Positions 26,965 to 37,369 of a stretch of 64,000 nt of DNA are shown piece by piece (the first letter of the stretch is position 1; each line of letters opens with the position of its first letter). The notes under the pieces were generated by a model that saw only the letters and a program-made list of their open reading frames with translations, made no database searches and was not told the DNA's origin. Source of the stretch: Bacteroidota bacterium (GTDB lineage Bacteria > Bacteroidota > Bacteroidia > Chitinophagales > Chitinophagaceae); NCBI GenBank assembly GCA_005798905.1, contig SYIK01000013.1, positions 1 through 64,000 on the forward strand, written 5' to 3'. Made by a program: the position numbers and the translations under genes.

Positions 26965-29900
26965 TTATTGGCTTTTAATTTGCACATCCAATTTGGGATT
27001 GCCGTTTAAAAACTCCACAAAAGCTTGGTTCATTTCAAAGCCAGCTCCTGAATTTTTTAAAATTATTTCCAGTTTTTCATTCGGATCTGTTAATACAAAC
27101 TGAATAGATGCTTTCCCGGGATTTTTACTAATATTTGAATTTATATAATCAATCAATTCTTCAGAAATATTATTTGGGTGTGTTTCAATTGAAACTTGTT
27201 TTGTAAAATTCTTAAGTACAGATTCTAAAGTAGTTATGTTTAATACTTTAAATTCAAAATCGGAAGTTTTAAATCGTTGTTTGAAACAACCCACAATTAA
27301 AAATGTATTCCCGGGTTGTAAAAAAGCTGAATATTTTATATAATCATCTGACCAAAGTGTGAGTTCAGTTTTTCCGGAATAATCTTCAATTACTAATTTA
27401 CCATACTTGTTTCCTTTTTTTGAAATATTATGCTGCGCATCTGTACTTAAACCAGCCAAACGAAACACTCGATTTGAATTTGGATAATGGTGCAAAGAAG
27501 CTCTGAATTCGTTGAAGTCAGCAAGCGGCGTAATGTCGTAATGTGTAAGTTCAAACCGATAATGATCAAGCGGATGGCCGCTGAGGAACATTCCTGTTAC
27601 CTCCTTTTCATGATCTAATTGTTCAATTAAAGTCCATGGTTCACAATTGGGAAGAACCGGTTTTTTTATTTCAATTGCGGAAGAAAGATTTCCAAACAAT
27701 GTGTTTGAAGTGTTGGTTGCACTTTGCTGAACAGCTTGTCCAAATGCAATGATTTTTTCAAGAGCTGCTTTAGTTTCGTTTGACGAAACATGAAAAAATT
27801 GTGCACGGTGATGTTCGGGAAAACAATCAAAAGCTCCGGCATAAATCAAACTTTCCAATGTTTTTTTACTTACGTTTCGCTGGTTTATTCGTTGAATAAA
27901 ATCGAAAATATTTTTAAAGTTTTCACCTTTTGATCTTTCTAAAATAATATTTTCAACGGCTGCTTCTCCAACACCTTTCAATCCTGCAAGTCCAAATCTT
28001 ATTTCCCCTTTTTGGTTTACTGCAAATCCCGTGTTTGATTCATTAATATTGGGGCCAAGCACTTTTATTCCCATTCGTTTGCATTCTTCCATAAAGAATG
28101 CAATTTTTTCTATTGAATCAGCATGGTTTAAAACTGCCGACATATAATCGGCTTTATAGTTTGCTTTGAGATAGGCCGTTTGGTAGGCGATGAGTGCATA
28201 GCAAGTAGAATGGGATTTATTAAATGCGTATTCCGCGAAAGATTCCCAATCAGTCCATATTTTTTCTAGAGTAATACTTCCAAATCCTTTTGAAGTTCCA
28301 CCTTCGATAAATTGTCCCTTCATTTTATCGAGAATATGTTTTTGCTTTTTACCCATTGCTTTTCGCAAAACATCCGCATCGCCTTTGCTGAAATTTGCAA
28401 GTTTTTGTGCCAATAACATTACTTGCTCCTGATAAACTGTAATTCCATAAGTTTCTTTAAGATGTTCTTCCATTTCCGGAAGGTCATAATTGATATTTTG
28501 TCGACCATGTTTTCGTTCAATATATGCTGGAATATATTCCATAGGACCCGGTCGGTACAAGGCGTTCATTGCAATTAAGTCTTCGAATTTATCGGGTTTT
28601 AATGCACGCAAATGAGTTTGCATTCCGGCACTTTCAAATTGAAAAGTTCCAATCGTATCGCCGTGTTGAAATAGTTGAAATGTTTTTTCATCATTCAAAG
28701 GAATAAGATTGATATCAATTGTAACTCCATGATTTTGTTTGATGAGTTGTAATGCTGTTTTTAAAATGTTTAAAGTGCGCAATCCCAAAAAGTCCATCTT
28801 AATAACACCGGCTTCTTCAATTATATTTCCTTCAATTTGTGTAAGCCATAAATACGATTCTTTTGAAGTTGCAACGGGAATAAGTTCTGTTAAATCTACA
28901 GGTGCAATAATTATTGCTGAAGCATGAATTCCCGTACTTCGCACACATCCTTCCAAAATTTCTGCTTCGTGTAATATTTCACTTTCAATTCCATCGCTAT
29001 TGTAGATTTCGCGAATTTTTTTTACACGATCCATTTCTTCCGCTCCCAAACTATCTTTTTCTTCTAAAGATTTTGGATGATTGCTATTCGGTTTTTTAGT
29101 AGAATCATTTATTGTTAATGGGGCATGCAAAACTCTTTTTAATTCAATCCCTGGTTTTTCTGGAATTAATTTTGCAAGTGCATTTGAATCGCCAAGTGGT
29201 AAATCCAGTGAACGGGCCACATCTTTAATGCTCGATTTTGCAGCCATTGTTCCGTAAGTAATTATTTGTGCAACTTGATTTTTCCCATATTTTTTTACAA
29301 CATAATCAATTACTTTTTCTCTTCCTTCGTCATCAAAATCCGTATCGATATCCGGCATTGATTTACGATCAGGGTTTAAAAATCTTTCAAAAAGTAAATT
29401 ATATTTTATCGGATCGATATTGGTAATATTTATACAATAAGCAACAACACTTCCTGCAGCTGAACCACGGCCCGGCCCGATGAAAACACCCATGTCGCGG
29501 CCTTCTTTTATAAAATCAGCAACGATTAAAAAATAGCCTGCAAACCCCATGGTTTTTATGGTGAACAACTCAAATTCAATTCTGTCCCTCACTTCCGCTT
29601 CGATAGTGCCGTAGCGTAGTTTAGCGCCTTTGTAAGTAAGGTGTTTTAAATATTCCCACTGATTGAGCGCTTCTGGTGGAATAGCGGATTTTCCAATTGT
29701 TTCAGTTTTTGTATGTAATTCAAATTCTTTTGGAATTGGAAAGGCGGGAAGTAAAATATCTTTTTTTAAATCGAGCAAAGAAATTTTGTCAACAATTTCA
29801 TTTGTATTGTCTATGGCTTGCGGAAGATCTGCAAAAATTTTTTGCATCTCCTCCGTTTTTTTAAAATAAAACTGATCGTTTGGAAAAGCAAATCTTTTTC

Positions 29901-30660
29901 CTTTTGCATTTACATCATCGTCCGAAAATTCGCGTAAAGCTGGTGTGTCTCTTTTTTCTCCTGTATTGATGCAAAGCAAAATATCGTGTGCTTTAAAATC
30001 GGTAACGTCAACATAATGAGAATCGTTGCTGGCAATAATTTTTACATTGTATTTTATCGCAAATTTTAGTAAAACTTCATTCACCTTATCTTGATCTTTC
30101 ATTCCATGCCGCTGTAATTCTACATAATAATCTTCGCCAAAAATATCCAGCCACCATGTAAACTCTTTCTCGGCTTCTTCTTCAGTTTTTTTTAATATTA
30201 ATTGTGGAACTAATGCACCTAAACAACAGGTTGTTGCAATTAAACCTTTGTGATATTTTAAAATAAGTTCTTTGTCGATGCGCGGATATTTGCTGTAAAG
30301 TCCATCAATAAAACCAAAAGAACTTAGCTTGGATAAATTACGATATCCAATTTCGTTTTTTGCCAATAATATTTGGTGATGACGCGGATCTCTTTCTTCT
30401 TTCGTAAACGTTTTTCGATGACGATCTTTTGTAATATAAAATTCACAACCAACGATAGGCTTCACTTTTAGTGATCCGTCTTCATTTTTATGTTTGTATG
30501 CTTCAGCTACAAATTCAAAAACGCCAAACATATTTCCATGATCGGAAATTGCCAGTGCAGGCATTTTGTCGGCAATTGCTTTTTCAAAAAGTTTTGGAAT
30601 AGAAGCTGCGCCATCGAGTAAAGAAAATTGCGTGTGAACATGTAAGTGAGAGAAATTCAT
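26965..30660 (-). CDS. dnaE: DNA polymerase III subunit alpha
   Basis: This 1231-residue replicative polymerase has an N-terminal PHP domain (FSHLHVHTQFSLLDGAASIPKLFEKA). The C-family polymerase core carries the catalytic Asp pair in MPDIDTDFDD and GPGRGSAAGSVVAYC. Tandem HhH follows, and near residue 1060-1150 there is an OB-fold (FRLAGLSTDAQHNISKKGNKYGKLVIEDYSG). It is the main chromosomal replicase catalytic subunit. The start (MNFSHLHVHTQFS) is the family's usual one. Confidence 0.97.
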   Translation of the reverse strand: MNFSHLHVHTQFSLLDGAASIPKLFEKAIADKMPALAISDHGNMFGVFEFVAEAYKHKNEDGSLKVKPIVGCEFYITKDRHRKTFTKEERDPRHHQILLAKNEIGYRNLSKLSSFGFIDGLYSKYPRIDKELILKYHKGLIATTCCLGALVPQLILKKTEEEAEKEFTWWLDIFGEDYYVELQRHGMKDQDKVNEVLLKFAIKYNVKIIASNDSHYVDVTDFKAHDILLCINTGEKRDTPALREFSDDDVNAKGKRFAFPNDQFYFKKTEEMQKIFADLPQAIDNTNEIVDKISLLDLKKDILLPAFPIPKEFELHTKTETIGKSAIPPEALNQWEYLKHLTYKGAKLRYGTIEAEVRDRIEFELFTIKTMGFAGYFLIVADFIKEGRDMGVFIGPGRGSAAGSVVAYCINITNIDPIKYNLLFERFLNPDRKSMPDIDTDFDDEGREKVIDYVVKKYGKNQVAQIITYGTMAAKSSIKDVARSLDLPLGDSNALAKLIPEKPGIELKRVLHAPLTINDSTKKPNSNHPKSLEEKDSLGAEEMDRVKKIREIYNSDGIESEILHEAEILEGCVRSTGIHASAIIIAPVDLTELIPVATSKESYLWLTQIEGNIIEEAGVIKMDFLGLRTLNILKTALQLIKQNHGVTIDINLIPLNDEKTFQLFQHGDTIGTFQFESAGMQTHLRALKPDKFEDLIAMNALYRPGPMEYIPAYIERKHGRQNINYDLPEMEEHLKETYGITVYQEQVMLLAQKLANFSKGDADVLRKAMGKKQKHILDKMKGQFIEGGTSKGFGSITLEKIWTDWESFAEYAFNKSHSTCYALIAYQTAYLKANYKADYMSAVLNHADSIEKIAFFMEECKRMGIKVLGPNINESNTGFAVNQKGEIRFGLAGLKGVGEAAVENIILERSKGENFKNIFDFIQRINQRNVSKKTLESLIYAGAFDCFPEHHRAQFFHVSSNETKAALEKIIAFGQAVQQSATNTSNTLFGNLSSAIEIKKPVLPNCEPWTLIEQLDHEKEVTGMFLSGHPLDHYRFELTHYDITPLADFNEFRASLHHYPNSNRVFRLAGLSTDAQHNISKKGNKYGKLVIEDYSGKTELTLWSDDYIKYSAFLQPGNTFLIVGCFKQRFKTSDFEFKVLNITTLESVLKNFTKQVSIETHPNNISEELIDYINSNISKNPGKASIQFVLTDPNEKLEIILKNSGAGFEMNQAFVEFLNGNPKLDVQIKSQ

Positions 30661-30832
30661 GAGCGAAAATTAGATAGCGTAATTGTAATAAATACTGTCT
30701 GCAAATAAACGCGAATTGTAACTGTTTTTTGCAAAGTTCAATCATTTAATATCCACATGCGACAAAAAATATATTTTATATTTTTGTTGCAATTTTTTGC
30801 TATAGGGTGTTTAAATAATTTATAAAAGGAGC

Positions 30833-31534
30833 ATGTTTAAGTATATAATTTTAGAAAGTTTACTATTTGTTTTTTTGTGCAGTTGTTCTATTTTAAAACC
30901 ACAACAAACTATTAATACTTCGTCGGTAAAAAATATTAGTTCAGAAAGGAATAAAGAGTTAAAATTTTTAGATGAGATTTCTACACAAATTGAGTTTGTG
31001 CCAATTGTACAAAAAGTCGATAAAATAGAGGATGAAAAAAATGTTGATTTTGCAATTGAATCTTTCCCAAAAGAAGAGCTAAAACCACAACAAGACTTTC
31101 TAGATTTTTCCGCATTACTTTTTAAATACGCATTGTTATTAAATACAGAAGTAGAAAAAGTGCAAAATTTTAAAATGTTTGAATTTATTGATGCTTGGTA
31201 TGGAACCAGTTATTGCTTGGGTGGCGTTACGAAAAACTGTATTGATTGTTCCGCTTTTGTACAATTTTTATTTGCGGCTGTTTATGAAACAGTGTTGCCG
31301 CGAACAGCGAAAGAACAATTCAAATCTGCAATAAAAATTTCAAAAACTGATTTGCAAGAAGGCGATCTTCTTTTTTTTAATACACGAAGAGGCATTTCGC
31401 ATGTGGGGGTTTATTTACAAAACAACAAATTTGTTCACGCAGCAGTTACCGGTGGCGTGATGATTAGTGATTTGCTTGACAGTTATTGGGCAAAAAAAAT
31501 TATTGGGGTTCGGCGAGTTGAAAAAAAGAATTGA
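30833..31534 (+). CDS. NlpC/P60 (C40) cell-wall peptidase lipoprotein
   Basis: This 233-residue protein has a lipoprotein signal peptide (ESLLFVFLCSCS, lipobox Cys near 18). A linker of about 90 residues precedes the C-terminal NlpC/P60 domain with catalytic Cys in CIDCSAFVQFLF (about 138), His in GISHVGVYL and a second polar residue in FVHAAVTGGV. These enzymes cut peptidoglycan stem peptides. It faces the outer membrane or periplasm. A TAnnTTTG match (TATTTTTG, 30779-30786) lies upstream. Confidence 0.9.
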   Translation: MFKYIILESLLFVFLCSCSILKPQQTINTSSVKNISSERNKELKFLDEISTQIEFVPIVQKVDKIEDEKNVDFAIESFPKEELKPQQDFLDFSALLFKYALLLNTEVEKVQNFKMFEFIDAWYGTSYCLGGVTKNCIDCSAFVQFLFAAVYETVLPRTAKEQFKSAIKISKTDLQEGDLLFFNTRRGISHVGVYLQNNKFVHAAVTGGVMISDLLDSYWAKKIIGVRRVEKKN

Positions 31535-31538
31535 CAAA

Positions 31539-33038
31539 TTATTTTATCCCAAATTTCTTTTTAAAAGTTTCTAAAACCGGTTGCAAGTCGGGAGATAATT
31601 TAAAATAAAAAACACTTGCTCCAAAACAAATTACAAAAAAACAACTTCGGGTAAAAAGCCATTCAATTCCTTGTTTTTCATTGAAAAGAAAAAAACAAAT
31701 TGCAAAACTAATAGCTGCAAAAAGAATACTGTAAATACTCTTTGCGTCAAAAGGTTGCATGTTGAATTTTTTGAGAAGAAAAATATATCGAATCAAATTA
31801 TAAATAAAGAAACCAACTAAGTTAGAAATTGCCGGACCAATAAATCCAAAGCGGATTGTCAATATCCACGATAATGGAAGTGTGATGCAAAGCAAAAGAA
31901 TTCCGGTTAAAAAATCGAAACGCCAAAAAGTAGAAGTGCTAATTATTTGCCCGCTAACTCCGGTTCCCATGTCTACAATTTTTACCAAGCCAACTAATAA
32001 AAAAATATTGAAAGTGGTGAGGTAATCTTTTTGCAAATTAAATGACAGAATCGCATCATTGTAATTCAGACAAATTAAACAAAATAACGCCGCAGAATAA
32101 ATCAATTGATTGATGGAAGAGCGATGATAAATACGATTTATTTTTTCATAATTTTTATCTTTCCAAGCTTGTGATAAATGCGAAACAGATGCTGCAATTA
32201 TACTTCGCTGCGGTGCTTGAATAACACTCCCAAGATATTGTGCAAATGTGTAAAGCCCCGCCACTGCTAATCCATTTGGCATAATTGCCATGATAATAAT
32301 TACATCCGACATGTTTGCAATTGCACCAATAATACTTCCAAACCAAATAAAAGAAGAGAGTGTTGCAATTTTTCGAGAAAGCCGATTGGTGACTTTACTT
32401 AAACTAAAAACAAAATATATTTTTTTAGTTTTTAGTAAATAAAACAAAAGCCAACTTGCCAATAAAAGATAAATAAATGAAAAAGATTTAATGAAAAAAT
32501 CAAAGTCGGGGATTATTTCAAAACTAAGTAATACAAAAAGTAGTGTTACAAAAACTCGGTATTGAACTTCTTTTAAATAATTGGAAAGGATTGATTTGTG
32601 ATGATGCCATGCTAATGCTTCCAATACGGAAAAAAGGGTGAGGCCAAGTGTAAACGGAAAAAGCCATTTGTAATAAATAATTAGTTGCGGCGAGTTTTCA
32701 AAAATTTTGAAAATAGTTTCTTTTAAAAAAAATCCAACAAGCGTTAAAATAAAAAAACCAATTGCTGCAATTGTCAAAGCAAGCGATGGTTGGTCGTTTT
32801 TTTTTGCACTTAAATTGTCTTTATAATACGGTGAAAATTTATTGATATAAGCCGGCATTCCAAAATTAGCAATTGACATTATCAATGTGCCGAATGCTAA
32901 AAATGCGCCGGTAAGTCCGTATTGTTCTTTTGTAAAACCACCTTCTTTTGTAAATAAAAAAGTATTGAGTGCGCCAAATGCAAAGCCAATATAAATAAGT
33001 ACAGATGAAATAATGCTTTGCTTTCGAATAGTGCTCAT
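31539..33038 (-). CDS. lipopolysaccharide/oligosaccharide flippase (MOP superfamily)
   Basis: This 499-residue membrane protein has about 14 hydrophobic segments. The N-terminus RKQSIISSVLIYIGFAFGALNTFLFTKEGGFTKEQYGLTGAF is typical of the Bacteroidota polysaccharide biosynthesis C-terminal (PF14667-like) flippases. It probably moves lipid-linked saccharides to the periplasmic side. A TACCTTTA box (near TAnnTTTG) ends only four bases before the ATG, so the transcript may be leaderless. Confidence 0.85.
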   Translation of the reverse strand: MSTIRKQSIISSVLIYIGFAFGALNTFLFTKEGGFTKEQYGLTGAFLAFGTLIMSIANFGMPAYINKFSPYYKDNLSAKKNDQPSLALTIAAIGFFILTLVGFFLKETIFKIFENSPQLIIYYKWLFPFTLGLTLFSVLEALAWHHHKSILSNYLKEVQYRVFVTLLFVLLSFEIIPDFDFFIKSFSFIYLLLASWLLFYLLKTKKIYFVFSLSKVTNRLSRKIATLSSFIWFGSIIGAIANMSDVIIIMAIMPNGLAVAGLYTFAQYLGSVIQAPQRSIIAASVSHLSQAWKDKNYEKINRIYHRSSINQLIYSAALFCLICLNYNDAILSFNLQKDYLTTFNIFLLVGLVKIVDMGTGVSGQIISTSTFWRFDFLTGILLLCITLPLSWILTIRFGFIGPAISNLVGFFIYNLIRYIFLLKKFNMQPFDAKSIYSILFAAISFAICFFLFNEKQGIEWLFTRSCFFVICFGASVFYFKLSPDLQPVLETFKKKFGIK

Positions 33039-33066
33039 GTGCTAAAGGTAATTGATGAAGTGAAAA

Positions 33067-34686
33067 TTAGTTGTCAATTTTTTTTGTAAAAACATAAAAA
33101 TTTTCATCAATCATTAAATTCAAATCGTTTTGCATTTGTTGCTCTTGCCATTGTGTTGTTGGATGAAGCCAGATTTTAGAGTCTTTAATTTTAATCGGCA
33201 TATCAAAATTAGTTACACAATTCGTCCATCGATAATTTAGAAGTCCATTAATTTTTTTATACTCTAAAATTGGAATTTGATTTGTTCTTAAATATTGGTC
33301 AAATATTTTTGAAAGATTAATTCCTGAATTTTCGGAAATGTAGTTTTCAATTGTTTGCGTTGTAACTGTTTGATGATAAAAAGTTTTGTTCAACCCTCTC
33401 ATAATTTGCCTGAATTTTTCATCATAATCAACTAACTGACGAATTAAGTGAAGAAGGTTTCCACCTTTTGGATACATGTCGCCACTTCCTTCGCTATTAA
33501 CTCCGTATTCTCCAATAATATTTTTTTTGTTTTGAATACCTTTTCTTGTTCCAATTAAATATTCATTTCCTGCAGTTTTTCCAAAATGATAATCGGTGAA
33601 AAGTGTCTCGGAATAATTAGTAAATCCTTCGTGCAACCACATATCAGCGATATCTGTACTGGTAATATTGTTTCCAAACCATTCGTGTCCTGTCTCGTGA
33701 ACAATAATAAAATCCCATTTTAAACCCCAGCCAGTACCGGAAAGATCTCTACCCAAATATCCATTCTTAAATTTATTGCCATACGCAACTGCACTTTGAT
33801 GTTCCATTCCCAAATGTGGCGATTCAATTAATTTATATCCGTCTTCATAAAACGGGTAGGGGCCAAACCAATGTTCAAATGCTTTTAAGGTTAATGCAAC
33901 TTGTTTAAATTGTTCTTTTGCTGCATCGAGATTATAATCTAAAACCCAATAATCGCAATCAAGATTTCCTTTTTCTCCGGCAAAATCTTCGTGCCAATTC
34001 ACGTATTTTCCGATGTATGGAATAATATTATAATTGTTAATTGGGTTTACCACTTTCCATTTATAAGTTGTTTCGCCGGCAGCATAACTTTTTTTACCCA
34101 TAAAACGACCATTCGCAATTGCAACCAATGTATCAGGAACCGCCACATTTATAAAAGCACTGTCGGGTTCATCACTTTGGTGGTCTTTGCACGGATACCA
34201 AGCACTTGCACCTAAACCTTGACAAGCTACACTCATCCAAGGTCTTCCCAATTTATCTTCTTTAAAAATCCAACCGCCATCCCAAGGTGGTTTTTTTGCA
34301 ATTTGAGGATTGCCTTGAAAAACGATCGTAATAGTTTGAATTGAATATACAGGCAGTGATTCTTTAAAATCGATATAATAAACATTTCCATCGTTTGAAA
34401 AGGAAAGCGATTCTTTTTCTTTCCAATACACTCGACTAATTTTCATCGGAGCTTGAAGATCAATTTGCATTTTCATTCCCGGCTTTACAACTTTGAATTG
34501 AATTTCATTTTTTCCTTCAATCGTTTTATTGATAAAGTTTGGATAAATGCCAATAGTGTAACAAGTAACATCCCACCAATTTCTATTTTCATTAATCGTT
34601 CCTCGAAGAGAATCCTGCCGAGAATATTGTGCAGATGAAGAAAAGAAAATAAGAATTGTAAACAATAAAGTGAAATATTTTTTCAT
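33067..34686 (-). CDS. M1 family metallopeptidase (aminopeptidase N-like), secreted
   Basis: This 539-residue protein starts with a signal peptide (MKKYFTLLFTILIFFSSSAQ). The N-terminal beta domain is followed by the thermolysin-like domain, with the exopeptidase motif degenerate but recognisable (HLGMEHQSAVAYG, equivalent of GAMEN). The zinc motif HETGHEWFGN (about 330) is followed by the third ligand Glu in LHEGFTNYSE. It is shorter than cytosolic PepN and lacks the C-terminal helical domain, as in other Bacteroidota forms. It likely trims peptides in the periplasm or outside. Confidence 0.92.
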   Translation of the reverse strand: MKKYFTLLFTILIFFSSSAQYSRQDSLRGTINENRNWWDVTCYTIGIYPNFINKTIEGKNEIQFKVVKPGMKMQIDLQAPMKISRVYWKEKESLSFSNDGNVYYIDFKESLPVYSIQTITIVFQGNPQIAKKPPWDGGWIFKEDKLGRPWMSVACQGLGASAWYPCKDHQSDEPDSAFINVAVPDTLVAIANGRFMGKKSYAAGETTYKWKVVNPINNYNIIPYIGKYVNWHEDFAGEKGNLDCDYWVLDYNLDAAKEQFKQVALTLKAFEHWFGPYPFYEDGYKLIESPHLGMEHQSAVAYGNKFKNGYLGRDLSGTGWGLKWDFIIVHETGHEWFGNNITSTDIADMWLHEGFTNYSETLFTDYHFGKTAGNEYLIGTRKGIQNKKNIIGEYGVNSEGSGDMYPKGGNLLHLIRQLVDYDEKFRQIMRGLNKTFYHQTVTTQTIENYISENSGINLSKIFDQYLRTNQIPILEYKKINGLLNYRWTNCVTNFDMPIKIKDSKIWLHPTTQWQEQQMQNDLNLMIDENFYVFTKKIDN

Positions 34687-34932
34687 ATTAATTTGATTAA
34701 TACAGTTAAACCAATAAACGCAATATAAACAATTGTAAAAATTTGAATAGAGATTTTTATCCTTTGGATGAGAAAGTAATCTTTGAACTAATTACGATAA
34801 AAATGACACATTACTAATTAAGAAAATAAAATATATTTGGAAATCATTAATTAATAATTGTAAATTCATGTTGTAATTATCTTTTTAAAACCAAACAAAA
34901 TTAGAAAATTAATCTTCGGCTTAATTGCCACA

Positions 34933-35160
34933 ATGTTTTTGTTATCTTTTGAAATTAAAGAGATGGAAAAAAATCAAGATGGGAAATTTTGGGGGAAAGT
35001 TTGGACTTCTTGTACTCCTGTAACAAACGGAGCCGGTGGAGTTCTTTACTATTGGGCTTGCTATGATTACTATGTTCTGTGGATTAACACAGGTGAGCAT
35101 TGTGATACATATACAAGTTGCAATGGTAATGAAGGGGTAGGGTTAATTTCCCAATATTAA
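34933..35160 (+). CDS. small Cys-containing exported protein, start uncertain
   Basis: The ATG-based frame gives 75 residues with four cysteines (SCTPVTN, WACYDYY, EHCDTYTSCNG). The same frame stays open back to 34864, and the segment before the ATG (KPNKIRKLIFGLIAT) completes a good signal peptide with MFLLSFE. The true start is therefore probably upstream at a non-ATG codon near 34876-34885, or the start was lost. TATATTTG at 34832-34839 could be its -7 element. I recognise no family. It is followed after 52 bp by the carboxypeptidase-regulatory-like gene. Confidence 0.5.
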   Translation: MFLLSFEIKEMEKNQDGKFWGKVWTSCTPVTNGAGGVLYYWACYDYYVLWINTGEHCDTYTSCNGNEGVGLISQY

Positions 35161-35212
35161 AATTTTTTGCATGGGGCAAATCATCCTATGCAATTTATGA
35201 AATGAATTTTGT

Positions 35213-36073
35213 ATGAAATACGTGTTGCATATATTTATATGTATTGTGCAGTGTATTGATTTATTGGCTCAGTCAAGAAAACATCTAATAATTGCAAATG
35301 AGACCAGCCGTCAACCTCTTGCCTATGCAACTATAAAATATACAAACAAGAATATTGGCTTTTACACATCTGAATCAGGAGAAATTGATCTTGCGTTGGT
35401 ACATGATGATACTTTAATCATTACTTATGTTGGTTTTATACAAAAAAAAGTGTTTGGCGATTTGCTGAAGATTGATACCATATTCCTAAAACCTGTTTCA
35501 AATATCTTAACTGAATTAATAATAAAACCTCATAAACCAATTGATAAACCTCTTGAAGTAGGTTATATGAATGAGAAAACAGCTTTCAAATCTAGATCTA
35601 TGATTGCCGTTGAATTTGCAGTTCAGGTACCACTACCCGAAAAGTATCAATTGTATAAAATATCTCAAATAATAATTTCTTTACAAAAAACCTCAATTGT
35701 TAATCCAGTTCGTATTCATATTTATGAGCCAGCCTCAAATATGGAGCCTGGTGATGAAATTTTGAAGGAAGATATAATAATTAAAAAAGTAAACGGGACA
35801 AACAGATTTGAAATTGATGTAAGCCTTCAAAATATTGTTACTTCTTCAAAAATTATTTTCATTGGACTTGAATGGATTGAAAATACATATTATAGAAATA
35901 AAATCTCTGGCCCATATACGAGATTTACAACAAGTTTAAATGAGGCAAGAACCTACACAAGAACGATCAATGATATTTCACACAAATGGGTAAAATTCAA
36001 TCCCAATTCAGCTTCTACTCTCCCTCCACCAAACCTAATAGCTGGGCTTAAAATTCAACCATTAGAAAATTAA
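35213..36073 (+). CDS. secreted protein with carboxypeptidase-like regulatory domain
   Basis: This 286-residue protein has a signal peptide (MKYVLHIFICIVQCIDLLAQ). A CarbopepD_reg_2-like beta-sandwich covers about residues 23-100 (QPLAYATIKYTNKNIGFYTSESGEIDL...DTLIITYVGFIQKK), the form found at the N-terminus of TonB-linked receptors. The remaining 180 residues form no receptor barrel and are unassigned. It may be an orphan periplasmic or outer-membrane-attached protein. It is downstream of the small Cys-rich gene. Confidence 0.72.
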   Translation: MKYVLHIFICIVQCIDLLAQSRKHLIIANETSRQPLAYATIKYTNKNIGFYTSESGEIDLALVHDDTLIITYVGFIQKKVFGDLLKIDTIFLKPVSNILTELIIKPHKPIDKPLEVGYMNEKTAFKSRSMIAVEFAVQVPLPEKYQLYKISQIIISLQKTSIVNPVRIHIYEPASNMEPGDEILKEDIIIKKVNGTNRFEIDVSLQNIVTSSKIIFIGLEWIENTYYRNKISGPYTRFTTSLNEARTYTRTINDISHKWVKFNPNSASTLPPPNLIAGLKIQPLEN

Positions 36074-36164
36074 AACGTTTAAAAAAGTTCATGTTGGCAT
36101 TGCTAATACCCGTGTTTGCGGTAAAAAGTGTTAACCAAACAATTGTAAAATATATTACCGAACG

Positions 36165-36827
36165 CTAATTGGGTTTAAGTTTTGAATGGAAAACTTTTTT
36201 GAATTTTTCTAATTTCGGACGAATAACAATGGAGCAATAAGAATTTTTGTTTTTGTTAAGTGCATAGTAATCATCGTGGTAATTTTCGGCTGCATAAAAT
36301 TTTTGAAACGGTGTAATTTCTGTAACAATTGAATTTTCGAAAGCACCACTTTTATCTAATTTTATTTTATAGCTTTCTGCTTTTTGTTTTTGAATTTCAT
36401 TGTGATAAAAAATTACACTCCGATATTGTGTACCAATATCGGAGCCTTGTTTGTTTAAAGTTGTGGGATCGTGCACTTGCCAAAACACTTCTAACAATTC
36501 ATCAAAACTAATGACAGATGAATTGTAAATAATTTGCACACATTCCGCGTGACCGGTTTCTCCCGTGCAAACTTCTTTGTAAGTTGGCTTTAAAGTGTGT
36601 CCACCGCTATATCCCGATTTTACTGATTCTACGCCTTTTAATTCTTTAAAAATTGCTTCGGTACACCAAAAACATCCTGTGCCAAAAGTTGCAGTACTTG
36701 AATGAATACTTGGTTTTGATGAAATCATTTTTGATTTTTTGTTTTGTGCAATTGCACAAAAACTGTTAGCGAAGAAAATAAATAAAATTGGATAAAAGTA
36801 AAAAAACGAATTTAGTTGCCGTTTCAT
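36165..36827 (-). CDS. msrA: peptide-methionine (S)-S-oxide reductase, exported
   Basis: This 220-residue MsrA has catalytic Cys in FGTGCFWCTEAIF (about 52), plus SGYSGGHT, TGHAECVQI and QGSDIGTQYRSVIFYH. A hydrophobic N-terminus (FFYFYPILFIFFANSFCAIAQ) indicates export, so it would repair oxidised methionine in periplasmic proteins. It overlaps the upstream CBS gene by one base, suggesting a two-gene operon. Confidence 0.95.
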   Translation of the reverse strand: MKRQLNSFFYFYPILFIFFANSFCAIAQNKKSKMISSKPSIHSSTATFGTGCFWCTEAIFKELKGVESVKSGYSGGHTLKPTYKEVCTGETGHAECVQIIYNSSVISFDELLEVFWQVHDPTTLNKQGSDIGTQYRSVIFYHNEIQKQKAESYKIKLDKSGAFENSIVTEITPFQKFYAAENYHDDYYALNKNKNSYCSIVIRPKLEKFKKVFHSKLKPN

Positions 36828-37258
36828 TATTTGGAGTGAATATAATTATCCAAGTAATTAATTGTTTCCTGTTGCGAAAGAATAGTTTGTTTTACAATGT
36901 CGCTGATACTAACGATTCCAATTAACCGTTCGTTTTCAAATACAGTTAAATAACGAATGTTTTTATCTGTCATTAATTGCATACAATTTTCAACAGTTGT
37001 TGTTGGCGAAACAGCCGGAATATCAGTTCGCATAATTTCAGTAATGCGTGTATCGAGTGAATTTTTTCCTTTCAAAACAACTTTTCGTGCATAATCTCTT
37101 TCGGTAAATATGCCGAGATATTCACCTCCATCCATAACTAAAATGGATCCAATGTTTTTTTCTGCCATTAATTTTAATGCTTCAATAATTTTTGTATCGG
37201 GAGCAACTGCTACAGCCGATGCTCCTTTGCGATTAATAATAGTTGCTACTGTTGACAT
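36827..37258 (-). CDS. tandem CBS-domain protein
   Basis: The 143 residues consist of two CBS motifs: 1-65 (KIIEALKLMAEKNIGSILVMDGGEYLGIFTERDY) and 75-130 (TVENCMQLMTDKNIRYLTVFENERLIGIVSISDIVK). Such stand-alone pairs bind adenosyl ligands and act as sensors. The partner is unknown. Coupled to msrA. Confidence 0.93.
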   Translation of the reverse strand: MSTVATIINRKGASAVAVAPDTKIIEALKLMAEKNIGSILVMDGGEYLGIFTERDYARKVVLKGKNSLDTRITEIMRTDIPAVSPTTTVENCMQLMTDKNIRYLTVFENERLIGIVSISDIVKQTILSQQETINYLDNYIHSK

Positions 37259-37369
37259 ATTAATTAATTTTAGAATTTGTAAGGTACAAAAAAATAATTT
37301 AAAGCCACAATTACTGCCCTAACTTTAAAACTTATTTGAAAAACGAATAGCTAATAAAATAGATTAATT

